This document shows, in pieces, positions 50,576 to 59,341 of a DNA stretch of 64,000 nucleotides. Each line of letters opens with the position of its first letter. Position 1 is the first letter of the stretch. Origin of the DNA: Bog-159 sp035541265 (GTDB lineage Bacteria > Acidobacteriota > Terriglobia > Bryobacterales > Bryobacteraceae). The stretch covers positions 1 through 64,000 of the forward strand of contig DATKNQ010000101.1 of NCBI GenBank assembly GCA_035541265.1. The letters run 5' to 3'. A model generated the notes under the pieces. The model worked only from the letters and a program-made list of their open reading frames with translations, ran no database searches and was not told the DNA's origin. The position numbers were made by a program, and so were the translations under genes.

Positions 50576-51547
50576 GTGAATCGAACTCTATCGCAGCAGG
50601 AAATCGACGCGCTGTTCAACAACGCCAGCGGCCACCCGCAGGAGACGCCCGCCAAGAAGATCGTCCCCTTCGACTTCCGGCGTCCCGACCGGATCGCCAA
50701 AAGCCAGTTGCGGGCCATCCATCAGCTCCACGAAACGTTCGTCCACAACCTGGTTTCCAGCCTGTCGGCCTACCTGCGGACGTATCTGCTGGTCAACCTG
50801 GTGAGTGTCGAACAGCTTTCCTGCGAGGAATTCCTAAACGGCCTGCCATCGCCCACCTGCATGCTTTCGCTGGGGTTGCGGCCCTACGACGGCTACGGCC
50901 TTCTCGAACTCAGCCCCACCCTGGTCTTTCCGATTCTGGAAGTGCTGCTCGGCGGGGACGGCAAAAGCGCGGCGGCCCAGCGCGAAATCACCGAGATCGA
51001 GCAAAAGCTGCTCGACAGCCTGTTCCGCATCATTTTGAACGACCTGAAGGAAGCCTGGCAGGCCGTGGCGCCCATCGAATTCACCATTCATTCCATTGAA
51101 ACCGAGCCGCAGTTTCTGCGCGTGCTGGCTCCCACCGAGGCGGTCGTGGCGGTGGGCATCGAGATCCGCATCGGCGACAACCGGGGCATGATGAACATTG
51201 CCGTGCCCTCCATCATCGCCAAGATGATGCGCCAGAAGTTCGACCAGCAGTGGTCCATGCGCCGCACCCAGTCGACCGAAGAGGAGCAGCGCGCCATGCT
51301 GGCGCGCTTGCGGCCGTCGCACCTGGAACTCGACGTGCGCCTGCGCGGTTCGCATCTGCTGGCCCGGGACTTCCTGCGCCTGGCCGAGGGCGACGTGCTG
51401 ACCTTCGATTTCCCGGTCGGCGGCCCGCTCGACGGCCTGGTGAACGGCAAATTGCGCTTCCGCGGGCGCCTCGTGGAACGCGGGCGCAAGCGCGGATTTC
51501 AGATGGAGATACCGCCGGCCGGGCTGGATGTGGCCGATAAGATGTGA
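50576..51547 (+). CDS. fliM: Flagellar motor switch protein FliM
   Basis: This 323-residue C-ring protein begins with the CheY-binding peptide LSQQEIDALFNN. The middle CheC-like domain has LSLGLRPYDGYGLLELSP and the C-terminal SpoA domain LELDVRLRGSHLLARDFLRLAEGDVLTFD. FliM links rotor rotation to phosphorylated CheY. GTG 50576 has GGGAG six bases upstream. It heads a block fliM-flbD-motA-motB. No fliN gene is in the window; normally FliN accompanies FliM. Confidence 0.95.
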   Translation: MNRTLSQQEIDALFNNASGHPQETPAKKIVPFDFRRPDRIAKSQLRAIHQLHETFVHNLVSSLSAYLRTYLLVNLVSVEQLSCEEFLNGLPSPTCMLSLGLRPYDGYGLLELSPTLVFPILEVLLGGDGKSAAAQREITEIEQKLLDSLFRIILNDLKEAWQAVAPIEFTIHSIETEPQFLRVLAPTEAVVAVGIEIRIGDNRGMMNIAVPSIIAKMMRQKFDQQWSMRRTQSTEEEQRAMLARLRPSHLELDVRLRGSHLLARDFLRLAEGDVLTFDFPVGGPLDGLVNGKLRFRGRLVERGRKRGFQMEIPPAGLDVADKM

Positions 51548-51555
51548 GGGGTGTC

Positions 51556-51843
51556 ATGATCCACCTCACGCGTCTCAACCGCTTGCCCCTGGTGCTCAAT
51601 GCCGATCTGATCGAATCGATCGAGGTCACGCCCGACACGGTCATCGCCCTGACGACCGGGCAGAAGCTCGTGGTGCTGGAGCCCGCCGAAGAAGTGGTCG
51701 AGCGCGTGCTCGAATTCCGCCGCGCCATCTATCGCGGCAGCCTGCTGTGCCCGCTGATCCAGGAAGCGCCGGGCGCGGCACACCCGCCGGCCACCGATCC
51801 AAATCGTAAAGACTATGCCAGAGACAAGCGAAGTTGCGCCTGA
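51556..51843 (+). CDS. flbD: FlbD/SwrD family flagellar protein
   Basis: This 95-residue protein begins MIHLTRLNRLPLVLNADLIESIEVTPDTVIALTTGQKLVV, the full FlbD/SwrD domain. Such proteins accompany motAB and in Bacillus raise motor power for swarming. ATG 51556 fits the family start; GTG 51544 would add four residues over the fliM stop. A C-terminal tail of about 30 residues overlaps the motA start by 29 bases. Confidence 0.88.
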   Translation: MIHLTRLNRLPLVLNADLIESIEVTPDTVIALTTGQKLVVLEPAEEVVERVLEFRRAIYRGSLLCPLIQEAPGAAHPPATDPNRKDYARDKRSCA

Positions 51844-52687
51844 AGCGCCGCGAAAAAAGCCAGGGAGCCGGCCGGATCTGGCCACTCTGGGAGGGCTGGC
51901 GTTGGCGCTGGGCGGCATTCTCGGCGGGCTGGTACTCGAACAGGGCAAGGTCAAGGATGTCGCGCAACTGACCGCCGCCATGATCGTGCTCGGCGGCACC
52001 CTGGGAGCCGTCATGGTGACCACCCCCCTGGGGCTGTTGTGGCGCGCGGCAGCCAAGCTTCCGGCCGTCTTCTTCGAGTCCGGCTACGCGCCCGAAGCGG
52101 TCATCGAGCAGCTCATCGGGTACGCCGCCAAGGCGCGCAAGAACGGCATCGTCTCGCTCGAAGAAGACACCGAGACGATCGCGGATCCCTTCCTGCGGAA
52201 GGCCCTGAATCTGGCCGTGGATGGCGCCGATCTGCAGGAGTTGCGCCGCATGATGGATCTCGAACTGGAACTCGAGGAGCAGCGCGGCGAAGCGGAAGCT
52301 AAGGTTTACGAAGCGGCCGGCGGATACGCTCCCACCATCGGGATTATCGGCGCCGTGCTGGGTCTCATTCAGGTCATGAAGCATCTGGCCAACATCGACG
52401 AGGTGGGGCGGGGCATCGCGGTGGCCTTCGTGGCCACCGTCTACGGTGTGGCTTCCGCCAATATTTTCTTCCTGCCGGCGGGCGCCAAGCTCAAGGCGCG
52501 CATGCGCGCCGCCGTGCAGCTCCGCGAGTTGATGCTCGAGGGTGTGCTCAGCATTGCCGAGGGACTGAATCCCAAGCTCATCCGCATCAAGCTACAGGCT
52601 TACGCCCAGCCGGCGCCCGCCCGCAAGGCATCCAAGCCGAGCGCGGCGCCTGCCGGAGCCACCGCCGAAGCCGCAGCCGGAGACTAA
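51815..52687 (+). CDS. motA: Flagellar motor stator protein MotA
   Basis: This 290-residue inner-membrane protein has four membrane helices (about residues 25-45, 52-72, 170-192, 202-225). The conserved proline-containing helix is AAGGYAPTIGIIGAVLGLIQVM. The cytoplasmic loop RRMMDLELE is the region that contacts FliG. MotA forms the proton or sodium channel with MotB. The C-terminus is an Ala/Pro-rich tail of about 30 residues. Five bases separate it from motB. Confidence 0.94.
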   Translation: MPETSEVAPEAPRKKPGSRPDLATLGGLALALGGILGGLVLEQGKVKDVAQLTAAMIVLGGTLGAVMVTTPLGLLWRAAAKLPAVFFESGYAPEAVIEQLIGYAAKARKNGIVSLEEDTETIADPFLRKALNLAVDGADLQELRRMMDLELELEEQRGEAEAKVYEAAGGYAPTIGIIGAVLGLIQVMKHLANIDEVGRGIAVAFVATVYGVASANIFFLPAGAKLKARMRAAVQLRELMLEGVLSIAEGLNPKLIRIKLQAYAQPAPARKASKPSAAPAGATAEAAAGD

Positions 52688-52691
52688 CGCT

Positions 52692-53474
52692 ATGGCCCGC
52701 CGCCGCAAACCCGAGGAACACGCCAATCACGAGCGCTGGCTGGTTTCTTATGCCGATTTCATCACCCTGCTGTTTGCGTTTTTTGTGGTGATGTTCTCGA
52801 CCGCGCAGGCCGACCACGGCAAGGCCGCGCGGGTCTCCGAATCCGTGCGCAAAGCGCTGGAGGATGGGCAGGTCAAGGCCGTGGTCGCTGCCATCCTGGG
52901 CGCCCCGGATGCCAACGGAAAGGGGAATGCCTTGACGCAGCATCCCGCCGTCCCGGCGTCGGCTCCCGCGGCCCCGCCGCTCCCGCCCCCGGATCTGCAG
53001 GTCTCCCTGCGGTCCCTCGAGACCGCCCTGCGCCCGGAGATCGAAAAAGGCGAACTGCGCATCCGCATGCAGAAGCGCGGCCTGGTGATCAGCCTGAGCG
53101 AGGCGGCTTTCTTTACCTCCGGCGGCCATACGGTCTCCGCGCAGGCCTATCCCAGCATCGAAAAAATCGCCCGCGCCCTGCGGGTCTTGCCCAACCTCGT
53201 GCGCCTGGAAGGGCACACCGACGCGGTGCCCATCCACAACGCGCGCTTCCAGAATAATTGGGAACTCTCGGCGGCGCGCAGCATCGCCGTGCTCGAGCTG
53301 CTGGTCTCCCAATTCGGCGTGCCTTCCGTGCGCCTGGCCGTGGCGGGCTATGCCGAGACCGCGCCCGTGGAATCGAACGATACGCCCGAGGGACGCGCTC
53401 ACAATCGCCGCGTGGACGTGGTGATCCTGAACGAGAACGGTGCGGCTCCGGAGCCCTCTCCGGGTCAGCCATAG
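52692..53474 (+). CDS. motB: Flagellar motor stator protein MotB
   Basis: This 260-residue protein has the single membrane helix SYADFITLLFAFFVVMF with the ion-binding Asp22, and an OmpA-like peptidoglycan-binding domain at about 135-250 (VRLEGHTDAVPIHNARFQNNWELSAARSIAVLE, GYAETAPVESNDTPEGRAHNRRVDV). MotB anchors the stator to the cell wall. The Pro-rich linker is at about 80-100. Confidence 0.95.
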   Translation: MARRRKPEEHANHERWLVSYADFITLLFAFFVVMFSTAQADHGKAARVSESVRKALEDGQVKAVVAAILGAPDANGKGNALTQHPAVPASAPAAPPLPPPDLQVSLRSLETALRPEIEKGELRIRMQKRGLVISLSEAAFFTSGGHTVSAQAYPSIEKIARALRVLPNLVRLEGHTDAVPIHNARFQNNWELSAARSIAVLELLVSQFGVPSVRLAVAGYAETAPVESNDTPEGRAHNRRVDVVILNENGAAPEPSPGQP

Positions 53475-53555
53475 GTGGCCGCGCGCGCCCGCCGGGAGGT
53501 CCGGCCGGGCGCGGCGTCAGCAGCCGGAGCCTGGCGCTAACCGGCGGCGGGACCT

Positions 53556-54086
53556 TCAGGCGCGCAGATAAACAGGCGTGCAGGGTTTGCCCGGGCCGGA
53601 CGCGGCGGCGGCCGGCGCCGGCTTCAGAAACATCTTGACTTCGAGGCGTTCGCCCGCGCAGTCGAACACCACGCCGGTCCAGGTCTCGTCGCCAAAGCTC
53701 TTGGCCAGGAAGTTTCTGCCGAAGATCGCCGTGGGAATGCTCATTCCCATCGTTCCTAAGGAGCGCTCGAGTGCCGTCTTCACGTTTCCCAGGATCATGT
53801 TGGCGATCTCCGCTACGGCGTCCAGGACCTCGGCGTCCACCTCGCGGTACTCGGCCATCAGCATTTGCGACGCCATGCGGCAGGCAAACTCGGCCGAACA
53901 AGAGATGGTGCCGGTGCCGGTCCATCCGCCCGCCATACCGATCAGGCAGATCACCCCGTCCAGGGGATGCGACGGGCCCTTGTCGGAATAGGACTCCCGA
54001 AAGCGGAGCTCCGAGCCCAGCATGGTGGTAAAAACCTCCTCGGCAGCGGTCCGAATGTCGCTTACGATTTCGTCAGAATCTATCAT
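53556..54086 (-). CDS. cheX: CheX-like chemotaxis phosphatase
   Basis: This 176-residue protein has the CheC/CheX fold with the active-site Glu-x2-Asn motif in EIANMILGNVK, needed to dephosphorylate CheY-P. LAAS-type CheC repeats are absent, so a CheX-type dimer is likely. ATG 54086 is preferred because GGGA lies seven bases upstream; ATG 54092 has it only one base away. A long Ala/Pro tail ends the protein. It is divergent from cheY, its probable substrate. Confidence 0.82.
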   Translation of the reverse strand: MIDSDEIVSDIRTAAEEVFTTMLGSELRFRESYSDKGPSHPLDGVICLIGMAGGWTGTGTISCSAEFACRMASQMLMAEYREVDAEVLDAVAEIANMILGNVKTALERSLGTMGMSIPTAIFGRNFLAKSFGDETWTGVVFDCAGERLEVKMFLKPAPAAAASGPGKPCTPVYLRA

Positions 54087-54104
54087 TGGCATGTCCCAAT
54101 TAGT

Positions 54105-54131
54105 CTATCGGCGGCAGCCTGCCGATCTTTA
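54105..54131 (-). promoter_or_regulatory. FliA (sigma-28) promoter of cheX
   Basis: On the minus strand TAAAGATC (54131-54124), an 11-base spacer and GCCGATAG (54112-54105) match the enterobacterial consensus TAAAGTTT-N11-GCCGATAA in spacing and at most positions. This is the best of the six candidates in the flagellar region. Transcription would start near 54098, just before the GGGA ribosome binding site of cheX. Confidence 0.55.
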
Positions 54132-54173
54132 TACGCAGATGAAAAGAGCCGGAACCGGCGGCCCGCCGCGATC

Positions 54174-54201
54174 TAAAGCCGCGCCCGCTGCGAGCCGATC
54201 T
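54174..54201 (+). promoter_or_regulatory. FliA-like promoter candidate of cheY
   Basis: TAAA (54174-54177) and GCCGATCT (54194-54201) are 16 bases apart, near the sigma-28 pattern. It is divergent from the cheX promoter. The ribosome binding site AAAGGGAG (54207-54214) follows. Confidence 0.4.
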
Positions 54202-54221
54202 TTTCCAAAGGGAGCATGGCA

Positions 54222-54587
54222 TTGAACATTCTAGTGGTAGATGATTCCACCGCGATCCGGAAGATCCTGATCCGGGTGCTGCGGCAGACCCAGTTGGCAA
54301 TCGGTGAGATCTTCGAGGCCCGTGACGGCGTCGAAGCGCTGGAGGTTGTACGGAGCCACCCGCTCAATCTGGTCCTCTCCGACATCAATATGCCCAATCT
54401 GGATGGTTTGGGACTGTTGGCCGAGCTGAAGAGTGCCGAACAGTGGCGCACTCTTCCGGTAGTCTTGATCACCACCGAGGGCGGTGAAGAAAAAGTCGCA
54501 CAAGCCATCCGCCTGGGCTCGGCGGCCTACATCCGCAAACCCTTCACCGCCGAACAGATCCAGGAAAAAATCGGCGCGCTGCTTTAG
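54222..54587 (+). CDS. cheY: Single-domain response regulator CheY-like
   Basis: This 121-residue receiver protein has the acidic pair in LVVDDST, the phosphorylated Asp54 in LVLSDINMP, Thr in LITTEG, and Lys in YIRKPF. TTG 54222 is chosen: AGGGAG ends seven bases upstream and relatives start (M)NILVVDD; the ATG at 54216 is just one base from the Shine-Dalgarno. Phosphorylated CheY would bind FliM and switch rotation. The chemotaxis kinase CheA is not in the window. Confidence 0.9.
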   Translation: MNILVVDDSTAIRKILIRVLRQTQLAIGEIFEARDGVEALEVVRSHPLNLVLSDINMPNLDGLGLLAELKSAEQWRTLPVVLITTEGGEEKVAQAIRLGSAAYIRKPFTAEQIQEKIGALL

Positions 54588-54869
54588 GCCGCGCGCCGCC
54601 TCCCTCCGCGCCGGGGGGGCTTCCACCCCGCGCGCCGCCTTCTCCATCCCTGGCCGATGCCCGAACCAGAGACCGGCCGGACCTGCCTCCATTTGCCACC
54701 CGTGCACCGTACCCGTCTCGCGTTTCCCCGACCGTGGCACCCGCGCCGCCGCACGCCCAGCCGCCAAAATCTTCGCGCGCGACGCGATTCTGTCGCGTAC
54801 CAACCATCCCCCCTGATTTTTTTTCAGATATTTAGCTATGGATATCCACTTGCAAATTGAGAGGCTGGC
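54588..54869 (+). other. Intergenic region upstream of the flgB operon
   Basis: These 282 bases have a GC-rich left part with no recognisable gene and an AT-rich right end (about 54810-54860) that should contain the operon promoter. A TGG-N8-TTGCA arrangement (54839-54854) has the GG-N10-GC spacing of sigma-54 sites, but transcription from it would begin past the Shine-Dalgarno GAGAGG (54859-54864), so it is not called. No FliA-like element was seen here. Confidence 0.45.
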
Positions 54870-55205
54870 ATGTTGAGCGGCATAGCGAACGATCTCGAGC
54901 GTTACATGAATCTGTTAAGCGCCCGCCAGAAGGTGGTCGCTTCCAATATCGCCAATGCGGATACGCCGGGCTATCAGACCCAGGACATCGATTTCGAGGC
55001 CGAATTCCGGGCCGCCGCCGGCGGTACTCCCGCCGCGTTTCCCGTATCCGGCCTGCCGGAGAAAAACGACGGCAACAACGTCAGCCTGGATCGCGAGGCC
55101 CGCCTGCTGGCCGAGAACGGCATCCGGTTCAATCTGGCGTCCAACCTCATGCGAACGCAGATCCAGGAAATCCGCGCGGCGCTGCAGAGCGGGAGCAACC
55201 CATGA
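54870..55205 (+). CDS. flgB: Flagellar basal-body rod protein FlgB
   Basis: This 111-residue protein has the rod/hook N-terminal motif LLSARQKVVASNIANADTPGYQTQDIDFEAEF. FlgB is one of the proximal rod proteins. It is slightly shorter than the usual 130 residues, missing part of the variable middle. GAGAGG precedes the ATG. It heads the operon and overlaps flgC by ATGA. Confidence 0.92.
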   Translation: MLSGIANDLERYMNLLSARQKVVASNIANADTPGYQTQDIDFEAEFRAAAGGTPAAFPVSGLPEKNDGNNVSLDREARLLAENGIRFNLASNLMRTQIQEIRAALQSGSNP

Positions 55206-55630
55206 GCCTGTTTTCCGCCATGGCGGTCAGCGCGTCGGGCATGTCGGCGCAGCGCACGCGCGCCGAGCTGCTGGTCGAGAACCTGGCCAACGCCGAGACC
55301 ACCCGCACGCCGGAGGGTGGGCCCTATCGCCGGAAAGACGCGGTGTTCGCCTCCCAGCCCATGGGCGCCGCGTTCGGGTCCCTGTTCGAGGAGCATTTGC
55401 AGGAAGGCGTGACCGTCGAGGAGATCAGCCTCGACAGCCGCCCGCCCGAGCGGCGTTATATGCCCGGACATCCGGACGCCGGCCCGGACGGTTACGTGGC
55501 GTTTCCGCGCATCGATCCGGCCGCCGACATGGTGGACCTGACCGGCGCGGCGCGCGGATTTCAGGCCAACGTGGCGGCCATTGCCGCCGTGAAAGACATG
55601 CTCATGCGTTCGATCGACTTGTTCAAGTAA
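55202..55630 (+). CDS. flgC: Flagellar basal-body rod protein FlgC
   Basis: This 142-residue rod protein has SLFSAMAVSASGMSAQRTRAELLVENLANAETTRTPEGGPYRRKDAVF at the N-terminus and the conserved C-terminal AARGFQANVAAIAAVKDMLMRSIDLFK. It assembles with FlgB in the proximal rod. ATG 55202 overlaps the flgB stop. Confidence 0.94.
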   Translation: MSLFSAMAVSASGMSAQRTRAELLVENLANAETTRTPEGGPYRRKDAVFASQPMGAAFGSLFEEHLQEGVTVEEISLDSRPPERRYMPGHPDAGPDGYVAFPRIDPAADMVDLTGAARGFQANVAAIAAVKDMLMRSIDLFK

Positions 55631-55645
55631 GGGAGGAGAACCGCC

Positions 55646-55948
55646 GTGCCCGCACCTATTTCCCCGATTCGTTCCATCCCGCTTCCCGGCGCGGACCTGC
55701 CGCGCGCGGGCGGCCTCTCCGGCGGGCCGGGCGATTTTCAATCCGCGCTACAGGCGGCCATCGGCGGCGTGGAGAAGCTGCACCACCAGGCCAGCCGGAC
55801 GGTGGAGAGTTTCCTGGCCGGAGAGGGCGGGGAAGTGCATACCGTGGCGCTGGCCACGCAACGCGCGGATCTGGCATTTGAGACGTTTCTGCAGATCCGC
55901 AACAAAGTCGTCTCGGCCTATCAGTCCGTCATGCAGATGCAGGTGTAA
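55646..55948 (+). CDS. fliE: Flagellar hook-basal body complex protein FliE
   Basis: This 100-residue GTG-initiated protein has the FliE C-terminal signature VHTVALATQRADLAFETFLQIRNKVVSAYQSVMQMQV. FliE connects the MS ring to the rod. GGGAGGAG precedes the start. It lies in the conventional flgB-flgC-fliE order. Confidence 0.92.
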   Translation: MPAPISPIRSIPLPGADLPRAGGLSGGPGDFQSALQAAIGGVEKLHHQASRTVESFLAGEGGEVHTVALATQRADLAFETFLQIRNKVVSAYQSVMQMQV

Positions 55949-55951
55949 CGG

Positions 55952-57652
55952 GTGCTTTTATCGCAGATCAAAACGCTTTGGGCGCGCCTCTCGCCGGCGC
56001 AAAAGCTGAGCCTGGCGGCCGCCGCGCTGTTGGTGGGGGCCGGCCTGATCGGGTTCACGCGTTGGCGGCGGGAGGCGGATTTCCGTCCGCTCTACACGGG
56101 CCTGGCCGCGGAAGACGCCGGCGCGGTAACGCAGAAATTGAAGGAAAGCGGCACCGAGTACCGCCTGTCGGATAATGGCACCGTCATTCTGGTGCCGTCG
56201 GCCCGGGTGGCCGAGCTGCGCCTGCAACTGGCCGCTGCCGGATTGCCCAAGACCGGGCGCATCGGCTTCGAGCTGTTTGACAAGACCAACTTCGGCGTCA
56301 CTGATTTTGCCGAACACGTCAACTACCGCCGGGCGCTGGAGGGCGAGTTGGAACGCTCGATCATCTCCCTGGCGGAGGTCGAGCAGGCGCGCGTGCACCT
56401 CACCTTCCCCAAAGAATCCGTCTACTTGGAGAACCGCCAGCCGGCCAAGGCCAGCGTGGTGTTGGGCCTGCGGCCGGGCGCGCAACTCTCGGCACAGAAT
56501 ATCGTGGCCGTCTGCAACCTGGTCGCCAGCGCGGTGGAAGGCTTGGCACCGGAGGCGGTCTCGGTGATCGATACCCGCGGCAACCTGCTCAACCGCCCGC
56601 GGCACGGCGGCGAGGACGGCGGGCTGGAGGGATCCGAGGCGCACCTGGAATACCGCGAGATGGTGGAGAAAAGTCTGCTGGCCAAGATTCAGTCCACGCT
56701 CGAGCCGCTGCTCGGGGCGGGCCGCTTCCGCGCCTCGGTCTCGGCCGACTGCGATTTCTCGAGCGGCGAACAAAGCGAAGAGAGCTTCGATCCGGCCCGC
56801 TCGGTGATGGTCAGCTCGCAAAAGAGCGAGGATTTCGCGCCGTCAGCCCTTTCCGGCGGAGTGCCCGGCACCGCCTCGAACCTGCCGCGTCCCACCGCGC
56901 GCGCGCCGGGGAGCGCGGCGGGAGCCTCGCGGCGCACCGAGGAAATCAACTACCAGTCCAGCCGCACTGTGCGCCGTGTCAGCCTACCGCAGGGCGAAGT
57001 AAAGCGTATTTCGGTGGCGCTGCTGGTCGACCAGGATGTGCGCTGGGAGGGTAAGGCGCCGCATCTGCAGCAAGTGCTCGTGCCGCCGTCCGCCGAGAAG
57101 CTCAAGACCATCCGCGACCTGCTGGCCGGCGTGATCAACCTGCGGGCCGACCGCGGCGACCAGTTGATTGTCGAGACGCTGCCCTTCGAGGCCACCCTGC
57201 ACTCCGAGCCGCCGCCCGCTCCCCCGGCGCCCGCGCCGGCCCCGGTCCAACCAGTGCCGGCCTGGCTCCGCAATCCGAAAATCGCCGGACCGGCCGCCGG
57301 TGGCGCGCTGCTGCTCATGGTACTGGCTGTCTTCGCGATGCGCAAGCTGCGCCGCCGGCCCCCCGCGAAGGCCACCGCTCCCGCAGCCCTGGCCGCCGCA
57401 GCCCTGGCCGCCGCAGCCCCCGGCGCGGCCGCGGCGTCTGCCGTCTCCGACGGCGATAAGAAAGCGGCGCCGCAGTTGTCCGTTTCCGGCCAAGACCAGG
57501 CGCGCCTGGAGGCCGAGGCGCTCGCCGCCATTACCGAGCCAACCGCCACTAACAAGAAAGACGTCCTGACCAAATATCTGCGGGAGGGCCTCAAGAAAGA
57601 TCCCATCATCCAGGTGCAGACGCTGCGCACCTGGCTGCACGAGAAGAGTTAG
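55952..57652 (+). CDS. fliF: Flagellar MS-ring protein FliF
   Basis: This 566-residue membrane protein has an N-terminal helix (KLSLAAAALLVGAGLIGF), the ring-building YscJ/FliF domain (DFRPLYTGLAAEDAGAVTQKLKESGTEYRLSDNGTVILVP; later ARVHLTFPKESV) and a C-terminal membrane helix (AGGALLLMVLAVFAMRKL). The very end (ILTKYLREGL-like stretch) is the FliG-binding tail. Ala/Pro-rich inserts precede and follow the second helix. GTG 55952 starts 3 bases after the fliE stop. Confidence 0.94.
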   Translation: MLLSQIKTLWARLSPAQKLSLAAAALLVGAGLIGFTRWRREADFRPLYTGLAAEDAGAVTQKLKESGTEYRLSDNGTVILVPSARVAELRLQLAAAGLPKTGRIGFELFDKTNFGVTDFAEHVNYRRALEGELERSIISLAEVEQARVHLTFPKESVYLENRQPAKASVVLGLRPGAQLSAQNIVAVCNLVASAVEGLAPEAVSVIDTRGNLLNRPRHGGEDGGLEGSEAHLEYREMVEKSLLAKIQSTLEPLLGAGRFRASVSADCDFSSGEQSEESFDPARSVMVSSQKSEDFAPSALSGGVPGTASNLPRPTARAPGSAAGASRRTEEINYQSSRTVRRVSLPQGEVKRISVALLVDQDVRWEGKAPHLQQVLVPPSAEKLKTIRDLLAGVINLRADRGDQLIVETLPFEATLHSEPPPAPPAPAPAPVQPVPAWLRNPKIAGPAAGGALLLMVLAVFAMRKLRRRPPAKATAPAALAAAALAAAAPGAAAASAVSDGDKKAAPQLSVSGQDQARLEAEALAAITEPTATNKKDVLTKYLREGLKKDPIIQVQTLRTWLHEKS

Positions 57653-57669
57653 GCGCGGGACCGGATGCC

Positions 57670-58698
57670 ATGATCGCCAACATCAAGCGCAACGAAATGA
57701 TCGCGGGTCCCCGCAAAGCGGCCATGCTGATGGTGTTGCTCGGCGAGGAGGCCAGCGCGCAGCTCATCCGCGAGCTGTCGGAAGAGGAAGTGCAAGCCGT
57801 CTCCCGCGAAGTCGCCCGTATCTCGACCATCTCGAGTGAAGAGGGCGAGTCGATCCTCGAAGAGTTTTACCAGATGTGCGTGGCGCGCGAGTACGTCTCG
57901 CGCGGCGGCATCGAGTACGCACGTAAAGTGCTCATGAACGCCTTTGGTCCGGATGCGGCGCGCAAGCTGGTCGACCGCCTGGTCAAGACCATGGGCAACG
58001 ACACGGCGGCCTTCGACGCGCTGCAGAAAGCCGATCCGCAACAGCTCGCCAAGTTCATCCACAGCGAGCATCCCCAGACCATCGCCTTTATCCTCTCGCA
58101 CCTCAGCCCGTCGCAGGCCGCCTCGCTGTTGATTTCTCTGCCTGCGCAAATCCGCGCCGACGTGGCCCTGCGCATGGCGCATCTCGACCAGATCTCGCCC
58201 GAGATCATCCACAAGATTGCGGCCGTGATCGGACAGAAGTTGCAGGCCCTGGGCGATTTCAGCCGCGAATCCTACGGCGGGGTGCGCGCGGTTTCCGAGA
58301 TGTTCAATCGCCTGGACTCCGGCGCCAGCAAGGAGATCCTGGAGTCCATCGAGAAGGAGAACGCCGCCCTGGCCGACACCATCCGGCACCTCATGTTCGT
58401 CTTCGAGGACATGCTGGTGCTCGAGACCACCAGCCTCAAGGAAGTGCTCGCCAAGGTCGATCGCAAGGTGCTCACCCTGGCGCTCAAGGGCACCAGCGAG
58501 CAGGTGCGCAAGCACTTCATCCAGTGCCTGTCGCAGCGCGGCGCCGAAATGCTGCTCGAGGATATGGAGGCGCTCGGGCCGGTAAAGATCAAAGATGTGG
58601 AAGCCGCCCAGCAGCAGATTATCGTCGTGGTGCGGCAACTGGAAAGCGACGGCACCATCAACCTGAAGGGCGCCGGCGGCGAGCAATATGTTGTCTAA
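57670..58698 (+). CDS. fliG: Flagellar motor switch protein FliG
   Basis: This 342-residue C-ring protein has the N-terminal FliF-binding domain (GPRKAAMLMVLLGEEASAQLIRELSEEEV), the middle EHPQ motif (SEHPQTIAFILSHL) and the C-terminal torque domain (VFEDMLVLETTSLKEVLAKVD) with charged residues facing MotA. Length is normal. It overlaps fliH by 11 bases. Confidence 0.96.
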   Translation: MIANIKRNEMIAGPRKAAMLMVLLGEEASAQLIRELSEEEVQAVSREVARISTISSEEGESILEEFYQMCVAREYVSRGGIEYARKVLMNAFGPDAARKLVDRLVKTMGNDTAAFDALQKADPQQLAKFIHSEHPQTIAFILSHLSPSQAASLLISLPAQIRADVALRMAHLDQISPEIIHKIAAVIGQKLQALGDFSRESYGGVRAVSEMFNRLDSGASKEILESIEKENAALADTIRHLMFVFEDMLVLETTSLKEVLAKVDRKVLTLALKGTSEQVRKHFIQCLSQRGAEMLLEDMEALGPVKIKDVEAAQQQIIVVVRQLESDGTINLKGAGGEQYVV

Positions 58699-59338
58699 GA
58701 TTCTAACGGGCACGGCCGGGACGGCGGCTGTGCGCCACGCCTGGCCCGCGGTGGACAGTCCCCGAAGGTCCGATCCCGCCGCGCCTCCGCCGCCGGACGA
58801 GGCCGCCCGCGATGCCCGCCGCGCCGCCGAAATCGAGCAGCGCGTCGAGCGCGCCCGGCGCGAGGGCCGCCAGGCCGGCCATGCGGAAGGCCAGGCTGCC
58901 GGACGCGCGCAGGCCGCCGCCGAGCTGCAACCGGTCTTCGAAAAACTGGCGCGCACAATCCAGGAACTGGCCGGATTGCGCCCGCGGATTCTGCGGGAGG
59001 CGGAAGGCGAGTTGGTGGAGCTGTCGGTGGCCATCGCCCGCCGCATCCTGCGCCGGGAGCTCTCCGTAGATCCGGATGCTTTGCGGGGACTCGTCAAAAG
59101 CGCGCTGGAAAAGCTGCCGGCACAGGAGATCTCCCGCATCCGCGTCCATCCCGAGCTGGCGCCGGGCGTGCAAAAAGCGCTGGCCGGCGAGGGGCGCGAG
59201 TGGCCCTTGATCGCCGACGGCACGCTCGAGCGCGGCGCGCTGCTGATCGAGACGGCCCGCGGCAAACTGGATGGGTCCATCGAAACCCAACTGGCCGAGA
59301 TCGGGCGCGGGCTGGCCGACCGCCTGCCGGAGAAATAA
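58688..59338 (+). CDS. fliH: Flagellar assembly protein FliH
   Basis: This 216-residue protein has an N-terminal variable region, a Glu/Arg/Ala-rich helix with GxxxG-like spacing (EGRQAGHAEGQAAGRAQ, about 58-75), and a C-terminal FliH domain (LVELSVAIARRILRRELSVDP). FliH binds FliI and restrains its ATPase activity during export. It sits between fliG and fliI, the usual order. Confidence 0.9.
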   Translation: MLSKILTGTAGTAAVRHAWPAVDSPRRSDPAAPPPPDEAARDARRAAEIEQRVERARREGRQAGHAEGQAAGRAQAAAELQPVFEKLARTIQELAGLRPRILREAEGELVELSVAIARRILRRELSVDPDALRGLVKSALEKLPAQEISRIRVHPELAPGVQKALAGEGREWPLIADGTLERGALLIETARGKLDGSIETQLAEIGRGLADRLPEK

Positions 59339-59341
59339 GGC

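Noticed and set aside
54839..54854. Sigma-54-like GG-N10-GC site before flgB
   Set aside because: Transcription from it would begin at about 54865, after the Shine-Dalgarno of flgB.
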